A stretch of 64,000 nt of DNA from CADEEN01 sp963706685. Lineage in GTDB: Bacteria; Pseudomonadota; Gammaproteobacteria; Burkholderiales; Burkholderiaceae_C. Positions 1-8,070 of this stretch are shown here, one piece after another (within the stretch, counting starts at the first letter, position 1; every line of letters starts with the position of its first letter). The notes under the pieces are model-generated. The model worked only from the letters and a program-made list of their open reading frames with translations, was not told the DNA's origin and searched no databases. The translations under genes were made by a program, and so were the position numbers. Location of the stretch: NCBI GenBank assembly GCA_963706685.1, contig CAVPMY010000017.1, positions 124,001 to 188,000 on the forward strand, written 5' to 3'.

Positions 1-1341
1 TTCGGCATCGCGGTGCAGCGCGAAGGCTGGCAGCGCTTTGTCGTGCCGGCCAAGAGCGCCTACCGCTCGCCCGGCGTGGTTCACGTCGAGGGCGACGCCT
101 CGTCGGCCTCGTATTTCATCGCCCTGGGGGCGATCGCGGGCGTCAACAAGGCGCTGCGCATCGAGGGCGTGGGCGACGCTTCGATCCAGGGCGACATTCG
201 CTTCATCGACGCAGCGCGCGCGATGGGCGCCGACATTCGCACCGAGCCCAACGCCTTGGAGGTGCGGCGTGGCGCGTGGCCCCTCAAGGCCATCACGCTC
301 GACTGCAATCACATTCCCGATGCCGCGATGACGCTGGCAGTGATGGCGCTGTATGCCGACGGGCCGACGACGCTGACCAACATCGCCAGCTGGCGCGTCA
401 AGGAGACGGACCGCATCACCGCCATGGCCACCGAACTGCGCAAATTCGGCGCAGCGGTCGACGAGGGCGCCGATTGGCTGCGCGTGGCGCCACCCGCCGA
501 CTGGCACGCCGCGACGATCCGAACCTACGACGACCACCGCATGGCCATGTGCGCCTCGCTGGGCGCATTTGGCGGCAAGCCGGTGCGCATCCTCGACCCG
601 AAGTGCGTGGCCAAGACTTTTCCCGACTACTTCGAAACCCTGTTCAAGGTCGCCAGCGCCAACCCGAAGGACGTGCCGGTGATCACGATCGACGGCCCCA
701 CGGCCGGCGGCAAGGGCACGCTGGCCGCTGCGGTGGCCGAGCGCCTGGGCTACCGCCTGCTCGATTCGGGCTCGCTGTATCGCGTTGCCGCCCTCGCGGC
801 AATGCGGGCCGGCCTGCTGGCCAGCGAACCGCTCGACGAAGACGCCATTGCCGCGCTGGCGGCCAGCCTGCCGCTGTCGTTCAAGCCCGGCCGCATTCGC
901 CTGGGAACCGAAGAGGTGACCGAGGCGCTGCGGGAAGAAGCCGTCGGCGTGGCGGCGTCGCGGGTGTCCGCCCTGCCCGCCGTGCGCCGCGCACTGCACG
1001 AGCTGCAGCTGTCGTTTCGCCGCGTACCGGGACTGGTGGCCGATGGCCGCGACATGGGCACCGTGGTCTTCTTCGACGCCCCGCTCAAGGTCTTCCTCAC
1101 GGCGAGTGCCGCACAACGCGCCGAGCGGCGCCATAAGCAATTGATTTCAAAGGGAATTGCAGCTAACATTGACGGTCTTCGCGCTGAACTGGAAGCGCGC
1201 GACCTGCGGGACACCACCCGCGCCGTCGCGCCTTTGAAGCCGGCGCAAGATGCGCTGTTGCTCGACAACTCCGCCCTCACGATCGAAGCGTCGGTCGACA
1301 AGGTGCTGGAAATCTGGGAACAACGCAGGCCGTTCCTGTAG
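1..1341 (+). CDS. aroA-cmk: AroA-Cmk fusion: EPSP synthase C-terminal part plus cytidylate kinase (5' partial)
   Basis: The frame is open from base 1, so the gene begins outside the window; 446 residues are visible. Roughly the first 220 residues are the C-terminal lobe of 3-phosphoshikimate 1-carboxyvinyltransferase (shikimate pathway), with the KETDR and TYDDHRMAM motifs and a DPKCVAKTFPDYF ending. Without a stop the frame continues into a complete cytidylate kinase that starts near VPVITIDGPTAGGKGT, has the P-loop GPTAGGKGT and the LLDSGSLYR segment, and is about 220 residues long, normal for Cmk (CMP/dCMP phosphorylation). AroA and Cmk are separate adjacent genes in most bacteria; fusions are known in some Burkholderiales. 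rpsA follows after about 90 bases, the usual cmk-rpsA order. The fusion is read directly from the sequence. Confidence 0.95.
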   Translation, partial: FGIAVQREGWQRFVVPAKSAYRSPGVVHVEGDASSASYFIALGAIAGVNKALRIEGVGDASIQGDIRFIDAARAMGADIRTEPNALEVRRGAWPLKAITLDCNHIPDAAMTLAVMALYADGPTTLTNIASWRVKETDRITAMATELRKFGAAVDEGADWLRVAPPADWHAATIRTYDDHRMAMCASLGAFGGKPVRILDPKCVAKTFPDYFETLFKVASANPKDVPVITIDGPTAGGKGTLAAAVAERLGYRLLDSGSLYRVAALAAMRAGLLASEPLDEDAIAALAASLPLSFKPGRIRLGTEEVTEALREEAVGVAASRVSALPAVRRALHELQLSFRRVPGLVADGRDMGTVVFFDAPLKVFLTASAAQRAERRHKQLISKGIAANIDGLRAELEARDLRDTTRAVAPLKPAQDALLLDNSALTIEASVDKVLEIWEQRRPFL

Positions 1342-1434
1342 AAACAGTCACGGCAACAGGTCCGACGCTTCCCCTGTGCTGCGTTGGTTCGGCAACTAAC
1401 CGCCACGCCAGTGGCACTGCAACCCCCCTCCTCC

Positions 1435-3153
1435 ATGTCACAAACCCAAACCGCCACCACCGGCGGCGGCGAGTCGTTCGCCGCCCTCTTCGAAGAAAGC
1501 CTGAAGCGCAGCGAGATGCGCGCCGGCGAAGTCATCACCGCCGAGGTGGTGCGCGTCGAACACAGCTTCGTGGTGGTGAACGCAGGCCTCAAGAGCGAGG
1601 CCTATGTTCCGATCGAAGAATTCAAGAACGACCAGGGCGAACTCGAAGTCCAGGTCGGTGACTTTGTCTCGGTGGCCATCGACGCCATCGAAAACGGCTA
1701 CGGCGACACCATCCTGTCGCGCGACAAGGCCAAGCGTCTGGCGTCGTGGCTGTCGCTCGAGACCTCGCTCGAATCGGGCGACTTCGTCTCCGGCACCGTC
1801 AACGGCAAGGTCAAGGGCGGCCTCACGGTGCTCGTCAACGGCATCCGCGCCTTCCTGCCCGGCTCGCTGATCGACACGCGCCCGGTCAAGGATCTGAGCC
1901 CGTTCGAGGGCAAGACGATGGAGTTCAAGGTCATCAAGCTTGACCGCAAGCGCAACAACGTCGTCTTGTCGCGCCGCGCCGTCGTCGAGGCCTCGATGGG
2001 CGAAGAGCGCGCCAAGCTGATGGAAACGCTGCACGAAGGTGCCATCGTCCACGGCGTGGTCAAGAACATCACCGAGTACGGCGCCTTCGTCGACTTGGGC
2101 GGCATCGACGGCCTGCTGCACATCACCGACATGGCCTGGCGCCGCGTGCGCCACCCCAGCGAGGTGGTGCAGGTCGGCCAGGAACTCTCAGCCAAGGTGC
2201 TGAAGTTCGATTCAGAGAAGAACCGCGTCTCGCTGGGTATCAAGCAGCTCGGCGACGACCCGTGGATGGGCGTGTCGCGCCGCTACCCGCAGGGCACTCG
2301 CCTGTTCGGCAAGGTCACCAACATCGCCGACTACGGCGCCTTCGTCGAGATCGAACCGGGCATCGAGGGCCTGGTGCACGTCTCGGAAATGGACTGGACC
2401 AACAAGAACGTGTCGCCGGCCAAGGTGGTCACGCTCGGCGAAGAGACCGAAGTCATGGTGCTCGAGATCGACGAAGAAAAGCGCCGCATCAGCCTGGGCA
2501 TGAAGCAATGCAAGGCCAACCCGTGGGAAGAGTTCTCGTCCACCGTCAAGCGTGGCGACAAGGTCAAGGGCCCCGTCAAGTCGATCACCGACTTTGGCGT
2601 CTTTGTCGGCCTGACCGCCGGCATCGACGGCCTGGTGCACCTGTCCGACCTGTCGTGGAACGAGCCGGGCGAGAGCGCGGTGCGCAACTACAAGAAGGGC
2701 CAGGAAGTCGAGGCCCTCGTGCTGGCCGTGGACGTCGAGCGCGAGCGCATCAGCCTGGGCATCAAGCAACTGGATGGCGACCCGTTTGCCACCTACACGA
2801 CGCTCAACGACCGCGGTGCACTCGTCACCGGCAAGGTCAAGAGTGTTGATCCGCGCGGCGCCGAGATTGCGTTGACCGATGACATCGTCGGCTACCTGCG
2901 GGCCTCCGAGATCAGCCGCGACCGTGTCGAAGACGCACGCAACGTGTTGAAGGAAGGCGACGAGGTCAACGCGATGATCGTCAACGTCGACCGCAAGACA
3001 CGCAACATCCAGCTCTCGATCAAGGCCAAGGACAGCGTCGACCAGCAGGAAGCGATGCAGCGCCTGTCGCAAAACAACGAGCGCGAGAGCGCCGGCACGA
3101 CCAGCCTGGGCGCGTTGCTGCGCGCCAAGATGGACGGCGGAAAACAAGAATAG
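1435..3153 (+). CDS. rpsA: 30S ribosomal protein S1
   Basis: This 572-residue protein binds mRNA at the small subunit and helps initiation on leaders with weak Shine-Dalgarno sites. Six consecutive S1/OB-fold repeats are visible, with recurring signatures such as YGAFVDLGGIDGLLHITDMAW, YGAFVEIEPGIEGLVHVSE and FGVFVGLTAGIDGLVHLSD, and the usual acidic, charged C-terminus. E. coli S1 has 557 residues. The frame is open upstream to a TTG at 1384, but the ATG at 1435 (MSQTQTATTGGGESF) matches the normal N-terminus. No good Shine-Dalgarno precedes it, which is typical for rpsA; S1 commonly represses its own translation. ihfB follows after two bases. Confidence 0.97.
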   Translation: MSQTQTATTGGGESFAALFEESLKRSEMRAGEVITAEVVRVEHSFVVVNAGLKSEAYVPIEEFKNDQGELEVQVGDFVSVAIDAIENGYGDTILSRDKAKRLASWLSLETSLESGDFVSGTVNGKVKGGLTVLVNGIRAFLPGSLIDTRPVKDLSPFEGKTMEFKVIKLDRKRNNVVLSRRAVVEASMGEERAKLMETLHEGAIVHGVVKNITEYGAFVDLGGIDGLLHITDMAWRRVRHPSEVVQVGQELSAKVLKFDSEKNRVSLGIKQLGDDPWMGVSRRYPQGTRLFGKVTNIADYGAFVEIEPGIEGLVHVSEMDWTNKNVSPAKVVTLGEETEVMVLEIDEEKRRISLGMKQCKANPWEEFSSTVKRGDKVKGPVKSITDFGVFVGLTAGIDGLVHLSDLSWNEPGESAVRNYKKGQEVEALVLAVDVERERISLGIKQLDGDPFATYTTLNDRGALVTGKVKSVDPRGAEIALTDDIVGYLRASEISRDRVEDARNVLKEGDEVNAMIVNVDRKTRNIQLSIKAKDSVDQQEAMQRLSQNNERESAGTTSLGALLRAKMDGGKQE

Positions 3154-3155
3154 CC

Positions 3156-3467
3156 GTGACCCGTTCCGACCTCGTCGCGGCGCTGGCCGACAAGTTCAGC
3201 CAGCTCACGCAACGCGACACCGAGTTCGCGGTGAAGACCATCCTCGACGCGATGTCCGACGCGCTGTCGCGCGGGCACCGCATCGAGATCCGCGGCTTCG
3301 GCAGTTTTTCGATCAATCGCCGCCCGCCGCGTGTCGGCCGCAACCCGCGCAGCGGCGTGCAGGTGACGATTCCCGAGAAGCTGGTGCCGCACTTCAAGCC
3401 TGGGAAGGCCTTGCGCGAAGCGGTCGATGCCCGGGTGTCTGTCGGTGATCCTCCGGCCACACCCTAG
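3156..3467 (+). CDS. ihfB: Integration host factor subunit beta
   Basis: This 103-residue protein is the beta half of the IHF heterodimer, a nucleoid protein that binds the DNA minor groove and bends it sharply. The HU/IHF family features are present: MTRSDLVAALADKF at the N-terminus, the RIEIRGFGSFSI strand, the beta-arm segment with RVGRNPRSG around residues 58-72, and VPHFKPGKALREAV at the end. The start is GTG at 3156, two bases after the rpsA stop, the conserved rpsA-ihfB linkage, so the two are probably co-transcribed and translationally coupled. A rho-independent terminator lies 10 bases after the stop. Confidence 0.96.
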   Translation: MTRSDLVAALADKFSQLTQRDTEFAVKTILDAMSDALSRGHRIEIRGFGSFSINRRPPRVGRNPRSGVQVTIPEKLVPHFKPGKALREAVDARVSVGDPPATP

Positions 3468-3477
3468 GAAAATCCAG

Positions 3478-3500
3478 CGCGCCCAGTCCGGGCGCGTTTT
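3478..3500 (+). terminator. Rho-independent terminator after ihfB
   Basis: A perfect 7-bp G+C stem (CGCGCCC at 3478-3484 and GGGCGCG at 3490-3496) with an AGTCC loop is followed by TTTT. It sits just after the ihfB stop and before lapA, so it probably ends or attenuates the rpsA-ihfB transcript. Confidence 0.85.
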
Positions 3501-3518
3501 CACTTCTAAACTGCGGCC

Positions 3519-3860
3519 ATGCGATTTTTCGTGTGGGTCCTGCGTGGCCTCGTCTTCCTGGCCCTGTTCGCGCTGGCGCTGAACAATCAGCATGCGGTCA
3601 CGCTGCACTCGTTCTTCGGCTTCGAATGGCAAACCCGCATGATCTATGTCGTGCTGGCCGCATTCATCGCCGGTTGCGCGGTCGGCGTGCTGGCCATGGT
3701 GCCGCGCTGGTGGCGCGGACGGCGGCAGGCCACTGCCACGCCGCCGGTCACACCCGAGGCCGTTGCGCAGCGCATCCAAGGGGCGCCCTCATCGCCTGAC
3801 TCGCCGTCATCGCAACTCGGCGCCGAAGCCGCACTGCCGCCGCAACGCGAGAACTATTGA
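3519..3860 (+). CDS. lapA: LapA-domain inner-membrane protein
   Basis: This 113-residue protein has two predicted membrane segments, about residues 3-20 and 41-63, with a short loop between them (NNQHAVTLHSFFGFEW) and a basic WWRGRRQ stretch after the second. That is the LapA (YciS) layout. LapA accompanies LapB in the inner membrane, where the pair controls turnover of LpxC and so the rate of LPS synthesis. The C-terminal 50 residues are Pro/Ala/Ser-rich and probably disordered. Its TGA stop overlaps the lapB ATG by one base, indicating coupled translation. The start is ATG at 3519; the ihfB terminator lies just upstream, so it may have its own promoter. Confidence 0.88.
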   Translation: MRFFVWVLRGLVFLALFALALNNQHAVTLHSFFGFEWQTRMIYVVLAAFIAGCAVGVLAMVPRWWRGRRQATATPPVTPEAVAQRIQGAPSSPDSPSSQLGAEAALPPQRENY

Positions 3861-5002
3861 TGATTGAGTTCGACATCCAATGGCTGCTCATCGGCTTGCC
3901 GCTGGCCTTCGCGCTCGGCTGGATCGGCTCGCGCGTCGATCTTCGGCAGTGGCGGCGCGAACAGCGCGCACAGCCCAAGGCCGTGTTCAACGGCCTGAAC
4001 CTGCTGCTCAACGAGCAGCCCGACAAGGCGATCGATGCTTTCATCGAAGCCGTACAGAACGACCCCGACGCCACCGAACTGCACTTTGCGCTGGGCAACC
4101 TGTTTCGCCGCCGTGGCGAGTTCGAGCGTGCGATCCGCGTGCACGAGCATCTTCTGCAGCGCGCCGACCTGCCCAGCGCCGACCGTCAACGCGCGCAACA
4201 TGCGCTGGCGCAGGACTTCATGAAGGCTGGCGTCTTCGACCGCGCCGAGCTGGCCTTCCGCTCGCTGGCCGGCAGCCCCTTCGACACCGATGCCCGGCTG
4301 TCGCTGCTGCAATTGCACGAGCGCGCGCGCGATTGGCGGGCCGCCGCCGACGACGCCGCGCGCCTAGAGAAGGCCGGCGCCGGCTCGTTTGCCTCGCGCA
4401 TCGCACATCACTGGTGCGAAATCGCGCTCGACACCGAGGCCCGCGGCGACGATGAAGCCACCGAGGCCGCACTCGCCCATGCGCGTGAAGTCGCACCGTC
4501 GGCAGCACGACCGTGGGTGCAGGCCGGGCAACGCCATGCGCGCGCCGGCCGCCATGCCGAGGCCCTGGCGGCGTGGAACCACCTGCGCCAGCATCACCCG
4601 GCGGCGTTCCCGCTGGTGGCGATCGACTACGCGGCCAGCGCCAAGGCGGTGGCGCAATCCGGCGAAGCGCTGGCGGCGCTGCAAGCCCTGCATGCGCAGC
4701 AGCCGGCGTCCGATCTCATGGCAGCCATCCTCGCCCTTGAAGGCGATGCCGCCCAGGCCCGCGCCCGCCACGCCGAACAGCTGGTGCGCCAACCGAGCCT
4801 GGCCGCAGCGGCGGCCGTGCTGCGCGACCGCGCCGAGGACGACACCAGCCGCACGCTGGCCGCCATCGTCGAGCGCGCAGCCGCGCCGCTGGCACGCTAC
4901 CGCTGCGCCGCCTGCGGCTTCGAAGCACAGCGTTATTTCTGGCAATGCCCCGGCTGCATGAGCTGGGACAGCTTTCCGCCGCAGCGGCTGGAGGATCTGT
5001 GA
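3860..5002 (+). CDS. lapB: LPS assembly regulator LapB (YciM), TPR protein
   Basis: This 380-residue protein has one N-terminal membrane anchor (residues 5-22), a series of TPR helices (for example NEQPDKAIDAFIEAVQNDP and LHFALGNLFRRRGEFERAIR) and a C-terminal rubredoxin-like knuckle with two CxxC pairs (CAAC and CPGC). This is the full LapB architecture. In E. coli it works with FtsH to degrade LpxC and links LPS synthesis to demand. ATG at 3860 overlaps the lapA stop; a TTG at 3857 is in frame but less likely. The last four bases (GTGA) overlap the start of the next gene, a glycosyltransferase-like protein, where related genomes usually carry heptose or UDP-sugar genes. Confidence 0.95.
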   Translation: MIEFDIQWLLIGLPLAFALGWIGSRVDLRQWRREQRAQPKAVFNGLNLLLNEQPDKAIDAFIEAVQNDPDATELHFALGNLFRRRGEFERAIRVHEHLLQRADLPSADRQRAQHALAQDFMKAGVFDRAELAFRSLAGSPFDTDARLSLLQLHERARDWRAAADDAARLEKAGAGSFASRIAHHWCEIALDTEARGDDEATEAALAHAREVAPSAARPWVQAGQRHARAGRHAEALAAWNHLRQHHPAAFPLVAIDYAASAKAVAQSGEALAALQALHAQQPASDLMAAILALEGDAAQARARHAEQLVRQPSLAAAAAVLRDRAEDDTSRTLAAIVERAAAPLARYRCAACGFEAQRYFWQCPGCMSWDSFPPQRLEDL

Positions 5003-5745
5003 GCACGCCGGGCGCGGGGCCTGCGCGCACGGTGCTGTGCATGAAGTGGGGCACCAAGTACGGGGCCGACTATGTGAACCGCTTGTACGGCATGGTGCGG
5101 CGCCACCTGCGCGGCGACTTCCAGCTCGTCTGCCTGACCGATCGCAGCGAGGGTGTGCGCACCGAAGTGAAATGCCTGCCGATCCCCGAGCTGGCGCTGC
5201 CCGACGGCATCCCCGAGCGCGGCTGGAAGAAACTGACCACCTTTGCCGCCGACCTGCACGGACTGAAAGGCACGGCGCTGTTCCTCGACCTTGACGTCGT
5301 GATCGTCGATGACATCACGCCGTTCTTCGAGGTGCCGGGCGACTTTCTGATCATCCACGACTGGAAGCGGCCGCGGCGCATCACCGGCAACTCGTCGGTC
5401 TATCGCTTCGAGCTTGGAACACACCCTGAGGTGCTGGAGCGCTTTCGCGCCGAGCACGAGACCATTCGCGCGCGGCTGCGCAACGAGCAGGCCTGGTTGT
5501 CCGAAGTGCTGCATCAGCAGGGCCAGCTCGGCTATTGGCCGGCCGCGTGGTGTGCGAGCTGGAAGTACCACTGCATTCCACGCTTCCCGCTCAACTTCTT
5601 CACAGCACCCGCGGTGCCGCAAGGCGCTCGCATCATCATCTTCCACGGTGTCGTCAACCCGCCCGATGCGATCGCCGGACGCAGCATGGGCAACTGGCGG
5701 CGCACGCCGGCAGCGCCGTGGCTGGATGAACATTGGCGGGCCTGA
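4999..5745 (+). CDS. Glycosyltransferase-like protein, MKWG family copy 1
   Basis: This 248-residue protein is predicted cytoplasmic. Near the N-terminus it has CMKWGTKYGADYVNRLYG (residues 14-31), then QLVCLTD, a PELALP segment, and LFLDLDVVIVDD around residues 95-105. The DLD triplet (Asp97, Asp99) resembles the DxD metal/nucleotide-sugar motif of GT-A enzymes. A conserved PxGARIIIFHG segment lies near the C-terminus. Two paralogues occur at 8724-9539 and 9536-10315. The GTG start overlaps the lapB stop as GTGA; an upstream in-frame start would lie inside lapB. It converges on the wecF-like gene with only six bases between stops. The family is not one I can name; transferase function is inferred from the motif and neighbourhood. 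Confidence 0.8.
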   Translation: MSTPGAGPARTVLCMKWGTKYGADYVNRLYGMVRRHLRGDFQLVCLTDRSEGVRTEVKCLPIPELALPDGIPERGWKKLTTFAADLHGLKGTALFLDLDVVIVDDITPFFEVPGDFLIIHDWKRPRRITGNSSVYRFELGTHPEVLERFRAEHETIRARLRNEQAWLSEVLHQQGQLGYWPAAWCASWKYHCIPRFPLNFFTAPAVPQGARIIIFHGVVNPPDAIAGRSMGNWRRTPAAPWLDEHWRA

Positions 5746-5754
5746 GCCGGCTCA
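5743..5754. other. 12-bp palindrome containing both convergent stop codons
   Basis: TGAGCCGGCTCA is a perfect palindrome. Its first three bases are the stop of the plus-strand glycosyltransferase-like gene and its last three, read on the minus strand, are the stop of the wecF-like gene. Flanking CGGG and CCCG extend the symmetry with a small interruption. There is no T-run, so a terminator role is only a guess. Confidence 0.5.
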
Positions 5755-6882
5755 ACCCGATCGGGCAAGCAGGCCCCGAATGGCCGACAGCACACGTGTG
5801 CGCGCGTAGTGCGCGCCCATGATCTGGCGGTTGCCCGCCCGCTCCTGCGCCGTCAACGGCTGCAATACGCCGGCAGCGTCGTCGATCTGCCTCAGGCAAA
5901 CGCCCAGACCCGCATAGAAGTCGAACATCGGGTTCTCGCGGCGCAGGTACACCGTGGCCCCCTTGTACAACGCACTGGCCACATTGCCGACGGCCTGCTG
6001 TCGCCGATGGTTCATGACCACGAAGCCGCAGCGCCGGATGCGCTCGTTGTAGTCGGCCAGTGTCATCCATCCCGTGAGGGCGTCGAAACGCTGCCCGAAG
6101 CGCTCCTGCCCGAGTTCGATGATGCGCTGGCCGTACGCCATGTCACCATAGGACAAGGGCACGACCAGCCTGGCATCGCCGGCTCGCCGGCGCAACCAAT
6201 CGAGCGCCTCGAGGTGGTTGTTGCTCGAAGTCGCCGAGTTGCCGAGCAGCACGTCCGGTCCCACCATGTCTGACGGACCTTTCTGGAAGACGTCCTCGGC
6301 AGTGAACAGCGGCACCTCGTGCGCTTCGCCCTGCAACTGCGGCAGTGCGCGGCGCAGCAAGGTCACTTCAGTCGGCAGGACGGCGAAGGCGTTGAGGCGC
6401 GAGGCCACGTCGCTCAGTGCCGTGCGCCTCGGGCCCGGAACATCGTCCTTGGCACCGGCCGGAAACAGGCGCGCCCACCACCGCCGCGCAGCGCTGTGCT
6501 GGCCCAGCGCTGCGGTCAGCGCCCGCGTCGCCGGCAACAACGGATCGCCGAGCTGCGCTTCGAGCAGAGGATAGTAGTCGTAGCCCCAACCGAGCCAGAC
6601 CACGCGCGCGTCGGGCCGCACATGGCGCAGAGCGCTCGCAAATATCGACGTCATGCTGTGGGCGACGACGCAATCGGCATCGGCGACCTCGCGGGCGATC
6701 AGCGGCGTGCGGAATCGCCATTCGGGTCGGAACGACACGTTGTCGCCGGCCTGCACGAAACGCTGCTTGCGGCGCCGGCGGCGCGCGATCACATAGTGGT
6801 TGGCCTGCGGAAGCGCGGCGTCGAACAGCGACTGCATCAGCGGAATGAATTTTTCATCCCGCGCCAGGTGCACCACCCTCAT
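5752..6882 (-). CDS. wecF: Fuc4NAc transferase, WecF-type (4-alpha-L-fucosyltransferase family)
   Basis: This 376-residue protein matches the Glyco_transf_56 pattern. Around residues 213-225 it has VLLGNSATSSNNHLEAL, then VPLSYGDMAYG, and MNHRRQQAVGNVASALY near residue 295. WecF of enterobacteria moves Fuc4NAc from TDP-Fuc4NAc to ManNAcA-GlcNAc-PP-undecaprenol (lipid II of enterobacterial common antigen) at the cytoplasmic face of the inner membrane. The ATG at 6882 overlaps the end of the wecE-like gene as ATGA, so the donor-making aminotransferase and the transferase are coupled. No wecA, wecB, wecC or wecG is in the window, so the acceptor here may differ from common antigen. Family membership is well supported; the exact acceptor is unknown. 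Confidence 0.88.
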   Translation of the reverse strand: MRVVHLARDEKFIPLMQSLFDAALPQANHYVIARRRRRKQRFVQAGDNVSFRPEWRFRTPLIAREVADADCVVAHSMTSIFASALRHVRPDARVVWLGWGYDYYPLLEAQLGDPLLPATRALTAALGQHSAARRWWARLFPAGAKDDVPGPRRTALSDVASRLNAFAVLPTEVTLLRRALPQLQGEAHEVPLFTAEDVFQKGPSDMVGPDVLLGNSATSSNNHLEALDWLRRRAGDARLVVPLSYGDMAYGQRIIELGQERFGQRFDALTGWMTLADYNERIRRCGFVVMNHRRQQAVGNVASALYKGATVYLRRENPMFDFYAGLGVCLRQIDDAAGVLQPLTAQERAGNRQIMGAHYARTRVLSAIRGLLARSG

Positions 6883-8015
6883 CGTGCAGCGCAGACCGCT
6901 TCGCAGGCTTCGAGGAACGTGCTCACCACGCGTTCGCCGTCAACGCCGATCCACAACGGCAGGCGCAGCAAGCGGCTCGACAGATCATCAGTGCGCGCCA
7001 TCGATCCGGCGACGCGGCCAAAGCGCTGCCCGGCCGGCGACGAGTGCAGGGGCACGTAGTGAAACACCGGCATCACCGACTGCTCGCGCATGCGGCGTAT
7101 GACTTCCGTTCGCGCCGCCAGCGAGGGCAGCAGCACGTAGTACATGTGCGCGTTGTGCACGCAGTCCGCGGGAACGATCGGGCGGCGCAACAGGCCCCGC
7201 TGCTCGGCGTCGGCCAGGGCGGCATGGTAGTGATGCCAGATCTCGAGGCGGCGCCGGGTGATGTCGTCGCCCTGCTGCAACTGCGCCCATAGAAAGGCCG
7301 CAATCAGCTCACCCGGCAGGAATGACGAACCCAGGTCGACCCAGGTGTATTTGTCCACGTCGCCGCGGAAGAACGCACTGCGGTTGGTGCCCTTCTCGCG
7401 GATGATTTCTGCACGTTCCGCCAGGTGCGCATCGTTGATCAGCAGCGCGCCGCCCTCGCCGGAGATGATGTTCTTGGTCTCATGAAAACTGAGGCATCCC
7501 AAGGCGCCGATGGAGCCGAGCGGGCGGCCGCGGTAGGTGGATGCGAAGCCCTGGGCCGCATCCTCGATGACCATCAATCCGTGGCGCTTGGCGATCACCA
7601 CGATGGCGTCCATCTCACAGCTGACGCCTGCATAGTGCACCGGCACGATGGCTTTGGTGCGCGGCGTGATGGCAGCCTCGATCAGGCTTTCGTCGATGTT
7701 GAGCGTGTCGGCGCGAATGTCGACGAACACCGGCACACCACCGCGCAGCACGAAGGCCTTGGCCGTGGACGTGAAGGTGTACGAGGGCATGATGACCTCG
7801 TCACCCGGCTCGATGTCGGCCAGCAGCGCGCTCATCTCCAGGGCCGCGGTGCATGAGTGCGTCAGCAGGGCCTTGGTGCAGCCGATGCGTTGTTCGAGCC
7901 GCTCATGACAGCGCTTGGTGAACGGCCCGTCGCCCGCCAAGATGCCGTTGGCGTGGGCCTCGGCGATGTACTCGAACTCGCTGCCCGTCATGTACGGGCG
8001 GTTGAATGGTTGCAT
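6879..8015 (-). CDS. wecE: dTDP-4-amino-4,6-dideoxygalactose transaminase, WecE-type
   Basis: This 378-residue PLP enzyme of the DegT/DnrJ/EryC1/StrS family aligns along its whole length with E. coli WecE (RffA). Shared segments include GDGPFTKRC, HSCTAALEM, GDEVIMPSYTF, VPVHYAG, EDAAQGF and FHETKN, with the PLP lysine at residue 181 as in E. coli. It converts dTDP-4-keto-6-deoxyglucose to dTDP-4-amino-4,6-dideoxygalactose, the precursor of dTDP-Fuc4NAc. The frame is open upstream to 8174, but the ATG at 8015 (MQPFNRPYMTG) matches the family start and has AAGGAG (8027-8032 on the minus strand) 11 bases ahead. It is followed directly by wecF and preceded by the acyltransferase gene. Confidence 0.93.
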   Translation of the reverse strand: MQPFNRPYMTGSEFEYIAEAHANGILAGDGPFTKRCHERLEQRIGCTKALLTHSCTAALEMSALLADIEPGDEVIMPSYTFTSTAKAFVLRGGVPVFVDIRADTLNIDESLIEAAITPRTKAIVPVHYAGVSCEMDAIVVIAKRHGLMVIEDAAQGFASTYRGRPLGSIGALGCLSFHETKNIISGEGGALLINDAHLAERAEIIREKGTNRSAFFRGDVDKYTWVDLGSSFLPGELIAAFLWAQLQQGDDITRRRLEIWHHYHAALADAEQRGLLRRPIVPADCVHNAHMYYVLLPSLAARTEVIRRMREQSVMPVFHYVPLHSSPAGQRFGRVAGSMARTDDLSSRLLRLPLWIGVDGERVVSTFLEACEAVCAAR

Positions 8016-8070
8016 GGCGACCGGCACTCCTTGCGTGAAGTATCGCAGCGAGCCGCCCGGGCTCAGCAAT

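Noticed and set aside
6879..8015. Complete enterobacterial common antigen locus
   Set aside because: Only WecE- and WecF-type genes are present; wecA, wecB, wecC, wecG and the polymerase/flippase genes are not in the window.
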